Translations under genes and position numbers: made by a program
Assembly (NCBI GenBank): GCA_004570425.1
Contig: SPQJ01000025.1
Location: 1-63,502 of the forward strand
Length of the DNA: 63,502 nt
Reading direction: 5' to 3'
DNA from: Bacillus sp. AZ43
GTDB lineage: Bacteria > Actinomycetota > Actinomycetes > Mycobacteriales > Geodermatophilaceae
The notes under the pieces: generated by a model
Seen by the model: only the letters and a program-made list of their open reading frames with translations
Databases searched by the model: none
What the model was told of the DNA's origin: nothing
Shown here: piece by piece, positions 47,159 through 59,682 of the stretch
How positions within the stretch are numbered: position 1 is the first letter of the stretch
Layout of the letters: each line of letters opens with the position of its first letter

Positions 47159-48151
47159 ATGCGTGCGGTGGTGATCAGCGAGCCCGGCGGTCCGGAGGTG
47201 CTGGACTGGCGGGAGGTCCCCGATCCGGTCTGCGGGCCCGGCGAGGTGATCGTCGACGTCGCGGCCACCGCGGTGAACCGGGCCGACCTGCTCCAGCGGC
47301 AGGGGTTCTACCCGCCGCCGAAGGGTGCCAGCGACATCCTCGGTCTGGAGTGCAGCGGCACGATCAGCGAGGTCGGCGAGGGCGTGACCGGCTGGTCGGA
47401 CGGCGACGAGGTGTGCGCGCTGCTGGCCGGTGGCGGCTACGCCGAGCGGGTCGCCGTCCCGGCCGCCCAGCTGCTGCCGCGCCCCGCGGGCGTGGAGCTG
47501 GCCACCGCGGCCGCGCTCCCGGAGGTCACCTGCACCGTCTGGTCCAACGTGTTCATGCTGGCCGGCCTCCGGCACGGCGAGAACTTCCTCGTCCACGGCG
47601 GGTCCAGCGGCATCGGCACGATGGCGATCCAGCTCGCCGCGCGCGCCGGCGCGCGGGTGTTCACCACGGCCGGCACGCAGGCCAAGCTCGACGTCTGCCG
47701 CGAGCTCGGCGCCGACGTCGGCATCAACTACCGCGACGAGGACTTCGTCGAGCGCGTCCGGGAGGAGACCGGCGGCCGCGGGGTCGACGTCGTCCTGGAC
47801 AACATGGGCGCGAAGTACCTGGCCCGCAACGTCGACGCCCTGGCCGTGGGCGGTCGGCTCGTCGTCATCGGCATGCAGGGCGGCACGAAGGCAGAACTCG
47901 ACCTCGGCAAGCTGCTGGCCAAGCGCGGCTCCGTGCACGCGACCGCGCTGCGCTCGCGGCCACCCACGGGACGCGGCGGCAAGGGCGAGATCGTGGCGGC
48001 CGTCCGCCACGACGTGTGGCCCGACGTCGAGCGGGGCGTCGTCCGGCCGATCGTGGACCGCCGGCTGCCGATGGCGCGCGCCGCCGAGGCGCACCGCGTG
48101 GTGGAGGCCAGCGAGCACATCGGCAAGGTGCTGCTGCTCCCCGAGGACTGA
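47159..48151 (+). CDS. NAD(P)H quinone oxidoreductase, PIG3/zinc-independent MDR family
   Basis: A 330-residue medium-chain reductase without the structural zinc. Marks are MRAVVISEPGGPEVLDWREVP, NRADLLQRQGFYPPPKGASD and the nucleotide-binding LVHGGSSGIGTMAIQLA. It reduces quinones or similar electrophiles with NADPH and is thought to be protective. The start is fixed by the leaderless promoter. The Bpa gene begins 47 bp downstream on the same strand and could share the transcript. Confidence 0.92.
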   Translation: MRAVVISEPGGPEVLDWREVPDPVCGPGEVIVDVAATAVNRADLLQRQGFYPPPKGASDILGLECSGTISEVGEGVTGWSDGDEVCALLAGGGYAERVAVPAAQLLPRPAGVELATAAALPEVTCTVWSNVFMLAGLRHGENFLVHGGSSGIGTMAIQLAARAGARVFTTAGTQAKLDVCRELGADVGINYRDEDFVERVREETGGRGVDVVLDNMGAKYLARNVDALAVGGRLVVIGMQGGTKAELDLGKLLAKRGSVHATALRSRPPTGRGGKGEIVAAVRHDVWPDVERGVVRPIVDRRLPMARAAEAHRVVEASEHIGKVLLLPED

Positions 48152-48197
48152 CCCGGCCCCGCGTACGGACGTCGGACCCAGGAGGCAGGATGGAGCC

Positions 48198-48743
48198 ATG
48201 ACCGCACCCGGGAACGGCAGCGAGCGCCAGCAGCAGGTCGTCGTCGTGGGCCCCGACGGGCAGCCGGTGGGCGCCCTCGCGATGCCCCAGGACGGGGACG
48301 GCGACGGCCCCATGGACGTCGGCGACATGGTCGAGCAGCCCGCGAAGGTCATGCGGATCGGCACGATGATCAAGCAGCTCCTGGAGGAGGTGCGGGCCGC
48401 GCCCCTGGACGACGCCAGCCGCAACCGGCTGCGCGACATCCACGCCTCGTCGATCCGCGAGCTCGAGCAGGGCCTGGCCCCCGAGCTCCGCGAGGAGCTG
48501 GAGCGGATCACGCTGCCCTTCAGCGAGGACCAGACGCCCTCGGACGCCGAGCTGCGGGTGGCCCAGGCCCAGCTCGTCGGCTGGCTGGAAGGGGTCTTCC
48601 ACGGCATCCAGACGGCGCTGTTCGCCCAACAGATGGCCGCCCGGGCCCAGCTGGAGGAGATCCGCCGCAAGGCGCTGCCCGGCGCCCAGCCGCACGGCGG
48701 CCACCAGCCCGACGTGCGTCCGGGCGGCGGTCAGTACCTCTGA
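48198..48743 (+). CDS. bpa: bacterial proteasome activator Bpa/PafE
   Basis: A 181-residue, mostly helical protein ending GGGQYL. The GQYL C-terminus is the docking motif by which mycobacterial Bpa/PafE (Rv3780) opens the 20S proteasome without ATP. The middle region (VMRIGTMIKQLLEEVRAAPLD, ELRVAQAQLVGWLEGVFHGIQTALFAQQM) matches the helical ring-forming core. The N-terminus is disordered. ATG 48198 lies 12 nt after GGAGG. The presence of this gene implies a proteasome elsewhere in the genome. A bidirectional terminator follows. Confidence 0.92.
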   Translation: MTAPGNGSERQQQVVVVGPDGQPVGALAMPQDGDGDGPMDVGDMVEQPAKVMRIGTMIKQLLEEVRAAPLDDASRNRLRDIHASSIRELEQGLAPELREELERITLPFSEDQTPSDAELRVAQAQLVGWLEGVFHGIQTALFAQQMAARAQLEEIRRKALPGAQPHGGHQPDVRPGGGQYL

Positions 48744-48762
48744 CCGGCGCTCCGTAGGAACG

Positions 48763-48800
48763 ACGACGGCGCCGGACCCCTCGGGGTCCGGCGCCGTCGT
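48763..48800. terminator. strong bidirectional terminator between bpa and the chemoreceptor
   Basis: An 18-bp perfect stem (48763-48780 with 48783-48800; arm begins ACGACGGCGCC) between convergent genes, with the hairpin tip closing on a few bases. Confidence 0.8.
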
Positions 48801-48811
48801 GCTGTCCGGCC

Positions 48812-50461
48812 TCAGACGGTGAAGCGGGCGACCGCCTCCTGGAGCTCACCGCTCATCCGGGCCAGCTCCGACGCGGCCCGCTGGGCCTCCTCGACCCGCT
48901 GGTTGGTCTCGGCGGTGCCGGCGGCCAGGCCGGTGATCGCCGCGGCGATGCCCTGCGAGCCGCTGGCCGCCTCGGCCACGTTGCGGTTCATCTCGTTGGT
49001 GGTCGCCGTCTGCTCCTCGACCGCCGCGGCGATGGTCGCCTGGAAGTCGTTGATCTCGCCGATGACCGTCGAGATCTGGCTGATCGCGTCCACGGCGCCG
49101 GCCGTGTCGGCCTGGATGGCCTCGACCCGCTTGGAGATGTCCTCGGTCGCCCGGGCCGTCTCCTGCGCCAGCTCCTTGACCTCGCTGGCGACGACGGCGA
49201 AGCCCTTGCCGGCCTCGCCGGCGCGCGCCGCCTCGATCGTGGCGTTGAGCGCCAGCAGGTTGGTCTGCTCGGCGATGCCGTTGATCAGCTTGATGACGGT
49301 GGCGATCTCCTGGGAGGAGTCGCCCAGCTTGCCGACGGTGCGGGTGGTGTTCTCGGCGACGTCGACGGCCTGGCTGGCCACCCGGCTGGCCTCGCTGGCG
49401 TTCTGCGAGATCTCCCGGATCGCGGACTCCATCTGTGAGGAACCGGTGGCGACGGTGTCGACGCTGGAGGCGACGGCACCGGCGGAGGCGACGACCTCGT
49501 CGGCCTGGCCGGCGGCGGTCTGCGCGTTCTGCCGCATGCCCTCGGCCGCGCCGCTGAGCTGCTGGGAGGCGGCCGCCAGGCGGGTCGAGGAGTCGCTGAC
49601 CAGGGTGAGCACGTTGCCGAGCGCGTCGAGGGTGTGGTCCAGGGACGCCGCCATCTCGCCGAGCTCGGCGCCGCCGGTGTCGCCGGCCCGCACGGTGAGG
49701 TCGCCCTCGGCGACCTGGCCGAGCACCTCGCGGATGCGCTGCACCGGGCGGGTGACGCTGCGGGAGACCAGGATCGCGAGGACGACCGAGATCAGCAGCC
49801 CGGCCACGATGATGACCAGCGTGAGCGTGCGAGCGGTCTCGTAGGCGTCCCGCGCCTCGGTCGTCGCGGACTGCGCGGTGACGACGGCGGAGTCCGTCGC
49901 GGCGACGAGGGACTCCTCGATCGTCGCCTCGAACTCGTTCATCGGCCCGATGATCGCCATCTGCTGGGCGGGGGTCAGCTTGCCCGTGCCGGTGACCAGC
50001 TGCTGGAGCAGCCCCAGGTACCCGTCGGCGGCCTGCGAGAACTCGGTGAACGCCGCGCGGGTCTCGTCCGACATGGGGAGCTCGGCTGCCGCGGCCGTGT
50101 TCTCGGCGAGCGCCTGGGCCCCCAGGTTGGCCTTCTCCCGGCTCGACGCGATGCTCTCGGCCGGCAGGGTCTGGATGTTGGCCCGAGCCGTGTAGGCGGA
50201 GAACTCCCACCAGTTCACCTGGAGCTCGCGCAGCGCGTTCACCGGGACGGTGCCCTCGGCGTACACGGCGTCGGCCTTCTCGCTCAGCATGGACATCCGG
50301 TTGATGCCGAAGGCGCCCACCCCGACGGTGGTCAGGGCGACGACCAGGATCGCCCCCAGCATGCGGCCGCGGAGCCCGACCCGGGACAGCCCGCGCCGCG
50401 CGTTCGCGTCAGCGCTCGGCTCACCGCTCACGGGAGCGCCGGGTTCCTGCACGTTGTCCAT
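48812..50461 (-). CDS. methyl-accepting chemotaxis protein
   Basis: A 549-residue chemoreceptor. TM1 is near 33-53 and TM2 near 208-230, enclosing an extracytoplasmic four-helix-bundle sensor ([20 protein letters not shown]). HAMP follows ([28 protein letters not shown]), then the coiled-coil signalling domain. The hairpin tip reads [41 protein letters not shown], the conserved CheA/CheW contact. AGAAGGCAGG precedes the ATG. No che genes are nearby. The ligand is unknown. Confidence 0.94.
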   Translation of the reverse strand: MDNVQEPGAPVSGEPSADANARRGLSRVGLRGRMLGAILVVALTTVGVGAFGINRMSMLSEKADAVYAEGTVPVNALRELQVNWWEFSAYTARANIQTLPAESIASSREKANLGAQALAENTAAAAELPMSDETRAAFTEFSQAADGYLGLLQQLVTGTGKLTPAQQMAIIGPMNEFEATIEESLVAATDSAVVTAQSATTEARDAYETARTLTLVIIVAGLLISVVLAILVSRSVTRPVQRIREVLGQVAEGDLTVRAGDTGGAELGEMAASLDHTLDALGNVLTLVSDSSTRLAAASQQLSGAAEGMRQNAQTAAGQADEVVASAGAVASSVDTVATGSSQMESAIREISQNASEASRVASQAVDVAENTTRTVGKLGDSSQEIATVIKLINGIAEQTNLLALNATIEAARAGEAGKGFAVVASEVKELAQETARATEDISKRVEAIQADTAGAVDAISQISTVIGEINDFQATIAAAVEEQTATTNEMNRNVAEAASGSQGIAAAITGLAAGTAETNQRVEEAQRAASELARMSGELQEAVARFTV

Positions 50462-50547
50462 CGATCGCCTGCCTTCTCGCCCTGTTCCACCGCGGAACGA
50501 CTGCACGCGATTTCGGCACCGGCCGGTCGATGTTGAGCCGGATCCGG

Positions 50548-51343
50548 TCAGAGCGAGGCGAGGAACGCGGCGACCCCGTCGTCCTCGTTGGTCCCGGTGA
50601 CGTCGGTGGCGACGGCAAGCAGGTCGGGGTGCGCGTGCGCCATGGCCACCGCGCGGCCACCGCCGGCCCGCACCCACTCGAAGGCGGCGATGTCGTTGGG
50701 CATGTCCCCGAAGACGACGACGTCCTCCGGGCCGACGCCGTGCCCGGCGGCGACCCGCGCCAGCCCCGACGCCTTGGTCACCCCGGCCGCGGAGATCTCG
50801 GCCAGGGCGTCGGTGGAGGAGTTCGTGACGGTCGCGCGGTCGCCGACGACCTCCTCCACGAGCGCGACGAACTCGTCGCGCGGCAGCTGCTCGTGGCGGG
50901 CCAGCAGCTTGGCGACCGGCTGGGCCACCATCTCCTCCAGCGTCGCCTCGGCGACCCCGGGCGCGTCGACGTCCCAGCGCGGCTTGTAGATGGGTTCGTG
51001 ACGGAACTCCAGGCCGTACTCGACCGCGAACCAGGTGTCCGGCTGCCGGCGCCGGAGCTCGGCGGTGACCGCCTGGAGGATCTCCGGCTCGAGCGGCTCC
51101 TCGTGCAGGATCTCGAAGCGCTCCAGGTCCATCAGCACCGCCCCGTTGCAGCAGACCGCCGTCCCGGAGCCCAGGACCTCGCGGATGCGGACCATCCAGC
51201 GCGGGGGCCGGCCGGTGGCCAGGACGACGGGGACACCGTCGGCCCGCCAGCGCTCGAGCTCGGCGACGGTGGCGTCGCTGACGGTGTCGTCCCAGCGCAG
51301 CAGCGTGCCGTCCATGTCGCTCGCGATGAGCCGGGGACGCCAG

Positions 51344-51351
<8 letters not shown>
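50548..51351 (-). CDS. HAD-superfamily hydrolase (Cof/IIB type)
   Basis: A 267-residue haloacid-dehalogenase-like phosphatase. Motif I is [10 protein letters not shown] with the nucleophile Asp, motif [11 protein letters not shown], motif III Lys in AGVTKASGL, and motif [17 protein letters not shown]. The large type-IIB cap domain occupies about residues 85-185. Its ATG overlaps the stop of the second HAD gene by 8 nt (ATGTCTGA). It is the third gene after serS in a tightly packed operon. Typical substrates are small sugar phosphates or flavin-type phosphates. Confidence 0.9.
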
Positions 51352-55466
<4,115 letters not shown>

Positions 55467-55467
55467 C

Positions 55468-55525
55468 GGAGGACCCCCTCGCCCCCACGCCTCGCACGCT
55501 CGGCGCTGGCCCCTGCGAAGGGGCC
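55468..55525 (+). repeat. stop-codon-proximal repeat (copy after zincin gene)
   Basis: Directly follows the TGA of the zincin gene. It closely matches 55874-55933 over some 55 nt, with small indels. It ends in a hairpin TGGCCCCT-GCGA-AGGGGCCA. It could serve as terminator and mark; see also 1495-1545 and 41763-41808. Confidence 0.7.
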
Positions 55526-55528
55526 AAG

Positions 55529-55534
55529 TAGCGT
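55529..55534 (+). promoter_or_regulatory. TAGCGT -10 box of the GroES-like gene
   Basis: TAGCGT ends 8 nt before GTG 55543, directly after the repeat element's hairpin; no Shine-Dalgarno lies between. Confidence 0.5.
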
Positions 55535-55542
55535 TCCGGGAC

Positions 55543-55875
55543 GTGTCCGAGAACCCCACCGCCGGCAAGCTGCCGATCAAGATGCTGCACGACCGCATCC
55601 TCGTGGCGCTGCGCAAGGAGGACGGCGACCGTCGCTCGAGCGGCGGCATCCTGATCCCCGCGACCGCCCAGGTGGCCAAGCGGCTGGTGTGGGGCGAGGC
55701 CAAGGGCACCGGGCCGAGCGTGCGGCAGGTCAAGGTCGGCGACCAGGTGCTCTTCTCGCCCGAGGACCAGCACGAGGTCGAGGTGCACGGCGAGGACCTG
55801 ATCATCCTGCGCGAGCGCGACGTGCACGCCGTGGCCGCCGAGCGCATCGAGGAATCGACCGGCCTCTACCTGTGA
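55543..55875 (+). CDS. GroES/Cpn10-family co-chaperonin-like protein
   Basis: A 110-residue beta-barrel protein of the co-chaperonin 10 fold. Recognisable are LHDRILVALRKEDGDRRSSGGILIP (the mobile-loop region), VGDQVLFSPEDQHEVEVHGEDLIILRERDVHAV, matching the GroES dome and C-terminal strands. It differs from the main GroES in the loop (ATAQVAKRLVWGEAKGTG) and in lacking the usual PxTAxEKPQ sequence, so it is probably a paralogue of the housekeeping gene. No groEL is adjacent. The GTG start is supported by the -10 box. Confidence 0.85.
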   Translation: MSENPTAGKLPIKMLHDRILVALRKEDGDRRSSGGILIPATAQVAKRLVWGEAKGTGPSVRQVKVGDQVLFSPEDQHEVEVHGEDLIILRERDVHAVAAERIEESTGLYL

Positions 55876-55933
55876 GGACCGACCCCCTCGCCCCCACCCT
55901 TCGCACGCTCAGGGCGGGGCCCTGCGAGGGGCC
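55874..55933 (+). repeat. stop-codon-proximal repeat (copy after GroES-like gene)
   Basis: Begins within the TGA of the GroES-like gene. CCCTTCGCA and TGCGAGGGG can pair (one mismatch) across a 17-nt spacer, so it folds as a hairpin next to the convergent marR stop at 55940. Confidence 0.7.
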
Positions 55934-55939
55934 GCACGA

Positions 55940-56407
55940 TCAGGGCTCGCCGCGGGAGTGGCGCATCGTCGCGGCGGTCATGTCCAGCAGGAACCGGCGG
56001 ACGACGGCGAGCTCCTCCGCGGTGTAGTCCTCCATCGCTGCCGAGAGGTCGCGGGCCAGCCCCCCGAAGTGCTCGGCGCCGGCAGCCATCGCCGAGTCCG
56101 ACATCTGCAGCGTGACCCGGCGCCGGTCCACCTCGTCACGGACCCGGCGGAGGTGACCGACCTTCTCCAGCCGGTCGACCAGCGCCGTCACCGACGCCGA
56201 GCGCAGCTCGACCGCCTCGCCGAGCCGCCCGGCGGTGAGCGCCTCCCCGCGGCGCGCGGCGTCCATGATCGCCACCAGCGCCCGCACGTCGGTGCGGTTC
56301 AGGTTGTGCTGCTGGGCGAACCGCTGCCCCACTGCATCCAGTTCGACGGTCAGCCGGCGAAGGAGCAGTGCCAGCTCCCGCCGGGCGGCCTCGTCGTCCT
56401 CGGACAC
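55940..56407 (-). CDS. MarR-family transcriptional regulator
   Basis: A 155-residue winged-helix regulator. LNRTDVRALVAIMDA, LTAGRLGEAVELRSASVTALVDRLEKVGHLRRVRDEVDRRRVTL is the recognition helix and wing region. The chosen start is GTG 56407, which has GGAGG at 56414-56418 with proper spacing. A longer form (to 56473) would run into the palindrome and the divergent promoter. It is divergent from the MMPL transporter and probably represses both by binding the palindromes at 56443-56465. The inducer is unknown, possibly a lipid or drug. Confidence 0.9.
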   Translation of the reverse strand: MSEDDEAARRELALLLRRLTVELDAVGQRFAQQHNLNRTDVRALVAIMDAARRGEALTAGRLGEAVELRSASVTALVDRLEKVGHLRRVRDEVDRRRVTLQMSDSAMAAGAEHFGGLARDLSAAMEDYTAEELAVVRRFLLDMTAATMRHSRGEP

Positions 56408-56442
56408 CTGCACCTCCGTTCGCGTCCGGCCCGGATCCCACC

Positions 56443-56465
56443 TAATCTCTCGATGATCGAGATTA
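56443..56465. promoter_or_regulatory. nested palindromes, likely MarR operator
   Basis: TAATCTC (56443-56449) and GAGATTA (56459-56465) are exact complements around 9 nt. TCTCGATGATCGAGA (56448-56462) is a nested palindrome. The site lies between the divergent marR and MMPL starts, 19 bp before the MMPL ATG. Confidence 0.65.
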
Positions 56466-56484
56466 TCGACCACCGAAGGACATC

Positions 56485-58614
56485 ATGCCCGGCCGTACCC
56501 GTCTCCTCCGCTGGCTCGTCCCCGCGCTCGTCGCCGTCGCCTGGCTGGTGATCGCCGGCCCCCTGGGCTCCTTCAGCGGCAAGCTGGGCGAGGTCTCGGA
56601 GAACGACTCCGCGGCCTTCCTCCCGGACAGCGCCGAGTCCACCCAGGTGACCGAGCTGCAGCGGCAGTTCCAGACCGAGCGCAGGCTCCCGGTCATCCTG
56701 CTGTGGGAGAGCGAGGACGGCGCGCTGGGCCCCGCCACGCTGGAGGAGGCGCAGCAGCGGGTCGACGACGCCGTCGGCATCGCCGAGGACGCCGACGCAC
56801 TGGTGGGCGCCCCCTCGCCGGCGATCCCGTCGGAGGACGGCGAGGCCGTGCAGGCCGTGCTGCCGTTCGACCCGGACCTGGGCGACACCCTCGGCCAGGT
56901 CATCGGCGAGCTCCGCGACCTCCCCGCGCTCGGGGGCACGACGGCCTACGTCACCGGCCCGGGCGCGATCTTCTCCGACTTCGCGGAGGGCTTCTCCGGC
57001 ATCGACGGGCTGCTGCTGCTCGCGGCGTTCGGCGTCGTCCTGGTGATCCTGCTCGTCGTCTACCGCAGCCCGCTGCTGCCGCTGCTGGTCATCGGCACGG
57101 CCGGCATGGCGCTGGTCGTCTCGCTCGCGGTGGCCTACTTCCTGGCGAAGCAGGGCTGGATCGACGTCAACGGCCAGAGCCAGGGCATCGCCTCCATCCT
57201 CGTCGTCGGCGCGGCCACCGACTACGGCCTGCTGCTCGTCGCCCGCTACCGCGAGGAGCTGCGGCGGGAGCGGTCCAGGTACGCGGCGATGCGGGTGGCC
57301 CTCAGGCAGTCGTGGGAGCCCATCCTGGCGTCGGGTGGCACGGTGATCCTCGGCGTCCTGTGCCTGCTCTTCTCCGATCTGGGCTCCAACCGCGGGCTGG
57401 GCCCCGTCTCCGCGGTCTGCATCGCCTTCGCGATGCTCGCGGCGCTCACCTTCCTGCCGGCCGTGCTGGTGCTGTTCGGCCGTGCCGCGTTCTGGCCCTT
57501 CCGCCCCGAGTACGGCGAGGAGCACGCCCACGGCCGCGGCTGGGAGCGGATCTCGACGTCGGTCGGGCGCCGCCCGGGCCGTTACCTGCTGGGCAGCGCC
57601 GGCGCGCTGGTCGTCCTCGCCCTCTTCCTGCCCACCTTCGACTCCGACGGCATCCCGCTGTCCGAGGCGGTGCGCGGCGGCTCCGAGTCCGGTGCCGGGC
57701 AGGAGGCCATCGCCCGCCATTACGAGGCCGGTGCCGCCAGCCCGGCGGTCGTTATCACGCCGGCCGACGCCTGGCAGGACGTCGCCGCGGCCGCCGCCGA
57801 CGTCGAGGGGGTCGCCGAGGTGGCGCCGTTCGGCGGCCCGCAGGGAGGCCCACCCGGTGCCGGAGGCGGTGCGCCGGTCGAGGTCGACGGCCTGGTGCGG
57901 CTGGACGCCACCCTCGACGTCGCCCCCGACAGCGAGGCCGCGCAGAGCACCGTCGAGGAGCTGCGGACGGCGGTCCGGGACGTGGACGCCGGCGCCCTCG
58001 TCGGCGGCTCGTCGGCGCAGGACCTCGACACCCAGGAGACGGCGGCGCGCGACCTCGCGGTGATCGTGCCGCTGGTGCTGCTCGTGATCACCGTCGTCCT
58101 GGCGCTGCTGCTCCGCTCGATCGTGGCGCCGCTGCTGCTCGTGGCGACCGTCGCGCTCAGCACCGCCGCGACCGTCGGCGTGAGCGCGCTGGTGTTCGAG
58201 CACCTGTTCCGGTTCCCGGGCAGCGACCCGCAGGTGCTGCTGATCGGCTTCGTGTTCCTGGTGGCGCTGGGGATCGACTACAACATCTTCCTCATGACCC
58301 GCGCCCGCGAGGAGTCGCTGCGGCACGGGGCCCGCGACGGCGTCCTGCGCGCCCTGGCCGTCACCGGCGGGGTCATCACCAGCGCCGGGCTGGTGCTCGC
58401 GGCCACCTTCGGCGCGCTCACGGTGCTGCCGCTGGTGATCCTCACCCAGCTCGGTTTCCTGGTGGGCTTCGGCGTCCTGCTCGACACCTTCGTCGTCCGC
58501 ACGCTGCTCGTCCCGGCGGCCGTGCACCTGATCGGCGACCGGGTGTGGTGGCCGAGCCGGCTGGCCAAGGGGCCGACGGAACCGGAACCCGAGCGGGAGC
58601 TCGAGCGCGTCTGA
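56485..58614 (+). CDS. MMPL-family RND transporter
   Basis: A 709-residue inner-membrane exporter of the MMPL class that moves lipids, drugs or siderophores. It has two repeated halves, each with an N-terminal helix, a large extracytoplasmic domain and a cluster of five helices. The conserved motifs are ATDYGLLLVARYREEL (first half) and GIDYNIFLMTRAREESL (second half), where the Asp-Tyr pair takes part in proton relay. AAGGAC precedes ATG 56485. It is controlled by the divergent MarR. A role in efflux is more likely than in cell-wall lipid export, but this is not settled. Confidence 0.92.
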   Translation: MPGRTRLLRWLVPALVAVAWLVIAGPLGSFSGKLGEVSENDSAAFLPDSAESTQVTELQRQFQTERRLPVILLWESEDGALGPATLEEAQQRVDDAVGIAEDADALVGAPSPAIPSEDGEAVQAVLPFDPDLGDTLGQVIGELRDLPALGGTTAYVTGPGAIFSDFAEGFSGIDGLLLLAAFGVVLVILLVVYRSPLLPLLVIGTAGMALVVSLAVAYFLAKQGWIDVNGQSQGIASILVVGAATDYGLLLVARYREELRRERSRYAAMRVALRQSWEPILASGGTVILGVLCLLFSDLGSNRGLGPVSAVCIAFAMLAALTFLPAVLVLFGRAAFWPFRPEYGEEHAHGRGWERISTSVGRRPGRYLLGSAGALVVLALFLPTFDSDGIPLSEAVRGGSESGAGQEAIARHYEAGAASPAVVITPADAWQDVAAAAADVEGVAEVAPFGGPQGGPPGAGGGAPVEVDGLVRLDATLDVAPDSEAAQSTVEELRTAVRDVDAGALVGGSSAQDLDTQETAARDLAVIVPLVLLVITVVLALLLRSIVAPLLLVATVALSTAATVGVSALVFEHLFRFPGSDPQVLLIGFVFLVALGIDYNIFLMTRAREESLRHGARDGVLRALAVTGGVITSAGLVLAATFGALTVLPLVILTQLGFLVGFGVLLDTFVVRTLLVPAAVHLIGDRVWWPSRLAKGPTEPEPERELERV

Positions 58615-58620
58615 GCGCGG

Positions 58621-59568
58621 TCAGGCGCCGCCGGAGCGGAGGCGGGACAGCCAGTCGCCGGCCTCGGCGAACGCGTCGTCGGTCGCGCGCTCGGGCACCG
58701 GCTTGTTCTGCCGCCCGTCGGCCCGCGCGTAGCTGCCCAGGAAGCGGACGTCGTCGGCGAGCCGGTGCAGCGCGGCCAGCGCCTCGCCGACCCGGCTGTC
58801 GGCGATGTGCCCCTCGCAGTCGAGCGAGAACGAGTAGACGCCGAGCCGCTCGCGGGTCGGCCGCGACTCGATGCGGGTCAGCGAGATGCCGCGGACGGCG
58901 AACTCCGACAGCAGGTCGAGCAGCGCACCCGTCCGGTCGCCGACGACGACGACCAGCGAGGTCTTGTCGTTGCCGGTCGGCGCGGGCAGCGCTCCCGCCG
59001 GCTCGACGACGACGAAGCGGGTGACCGCGCCGGGGTGGTCGGCGAGGTCGGTGACCAGCGGCGCCAGCCCGTAGCGCTCGGCGGCGATGGGCGCGCAGAC
59101 GGCGGCGTCGTGCTCCCCCGCGGCGACCGCGGCGGCGGCCGCCGCGGTCGACGACAGGGGCAGCGGGACGACGCCCGGCAGCAGCTCGGCCAGCCGCCCG
59201 GCGGTCTGGGCCAGCGCGTGCGGGTGGCTCACGACCGAGCGCACGGCGGCGAGCTGCGTCCCCGGCCGGGCGGCGAGGACGAACGCGACCTCGAGGAACA
59301 CCTCGCGGGTGATGACCAGCGGCGGGCCGTCGGCCAGCCCGTCCATGGTGGCGGGCACCGAGCCCTCGACGGAGTTCTCCATCGGGACCAGGGCGGCGTC
59401 GGCATCGCCCGATCGGACGGCGGCGAGCGCCGCGGCGACACTCGGCTGGGGGTACCGGGCTCCCTCCGTGGAGGCAACAGCGGTGCTGAGGGCGGCCTCG
59501 GCGAAGGTACCCTCGGGTCCCAGATAGGCGAACCGCATCGGAGACGAACTGGGTGGCATCCCGGGCAT
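58621..59568 (-). CDS. pheA: prephenate dehydratase
   Basis: Converts prephenate to phenylpyruvate in phenylalanine synthesis. The 315-residue protein has an N-terminal dehydratase domain (YLGPEGTFAEAALS, VPMENSVEGSVPATMDGL, catalytic Thr in AVTRFVVV) and a C-terminal ACT domain (DRTGALLDLLSEFAVRGISLTRIESRP, where ESRP binds phenylalanine for feedback). It is monofunctional, without a chorismate-mutase domain. ATG 59568 is supported by TACCCT 6 nt upstream; ATG 59538 is an alternative. The stop lies 6 bp from the convergent MMPL stop. Confidence 0.94.
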   Translation of the reverse strand: MPGMPPSSSPMRFAYLGPEGTFAEAALSTAVASTEGARYPQPSVAAALAAVRSGDADAALVPMENSVEGSVPATMDGLADGPPLVITREVFLEVAFVLAARPGTQLAAVRSVVSHPHALAQTAGRLAELLPGVVPLPLSSTAAAAAAVAAGEHDAAVCAPIAAERYGLAPLVTDLADHPGAVTRFVVVEPAGALPAPTGNDKTSLVVVVGDRTGALLDLLSEFAVRGISLTRIESRPTRERLGVYSFSLDCEGHIADSRVGEALAALHRLADDVRFLGSYARADGRQNKPVPERATDDAFAEAGDWLSRLRSGGA

Positions 59569-59574
59569 CCGATG

Positions 59575-59580
59575 AGGGTA
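59575..59580 (-). promoter_or_regulatory. TACCCT -10 box, leaderless pheA promoter
   Basis: On the minus strand TACCCT ends 6 nt before ATG 59568. No ribosome site precedes that ATG, in keeping with a leaderless start. Confidence 0.5.
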
Positions 59581-59648
59581 GTGCGGTCGGGTCGGGGCGT
59601 GTCCCCACCCGGGGGAACCGAGTCGTCACCGACAGATCGGGCCGCGCT

Positions 59649-59676
59649 TAGGCTGGTCCTACCCCGTCCATGGAGG
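59649..59676 (+). promoter_or_regulatory. promoter and ribosome site of first TPR-GGDEF gene
   Basis: TAGGCT (59649-59654) is a plausible -10 box. GGAGG (59672-59676) lies 6 nt before the TTG at 59683 and fixes that rare start. Confidence 0.55.
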
Positions 59677-59682
59677 CAGGCG

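Noticed and set aside
56350-58527. A 725-codon minus-strand frame opposite the MMPL gene
   Set aside because: Composition (His/Gln/Arg/Asp-rich without any domain) is that of an antisense shadow, and the plus-strand MMPL protein has clear motifs.
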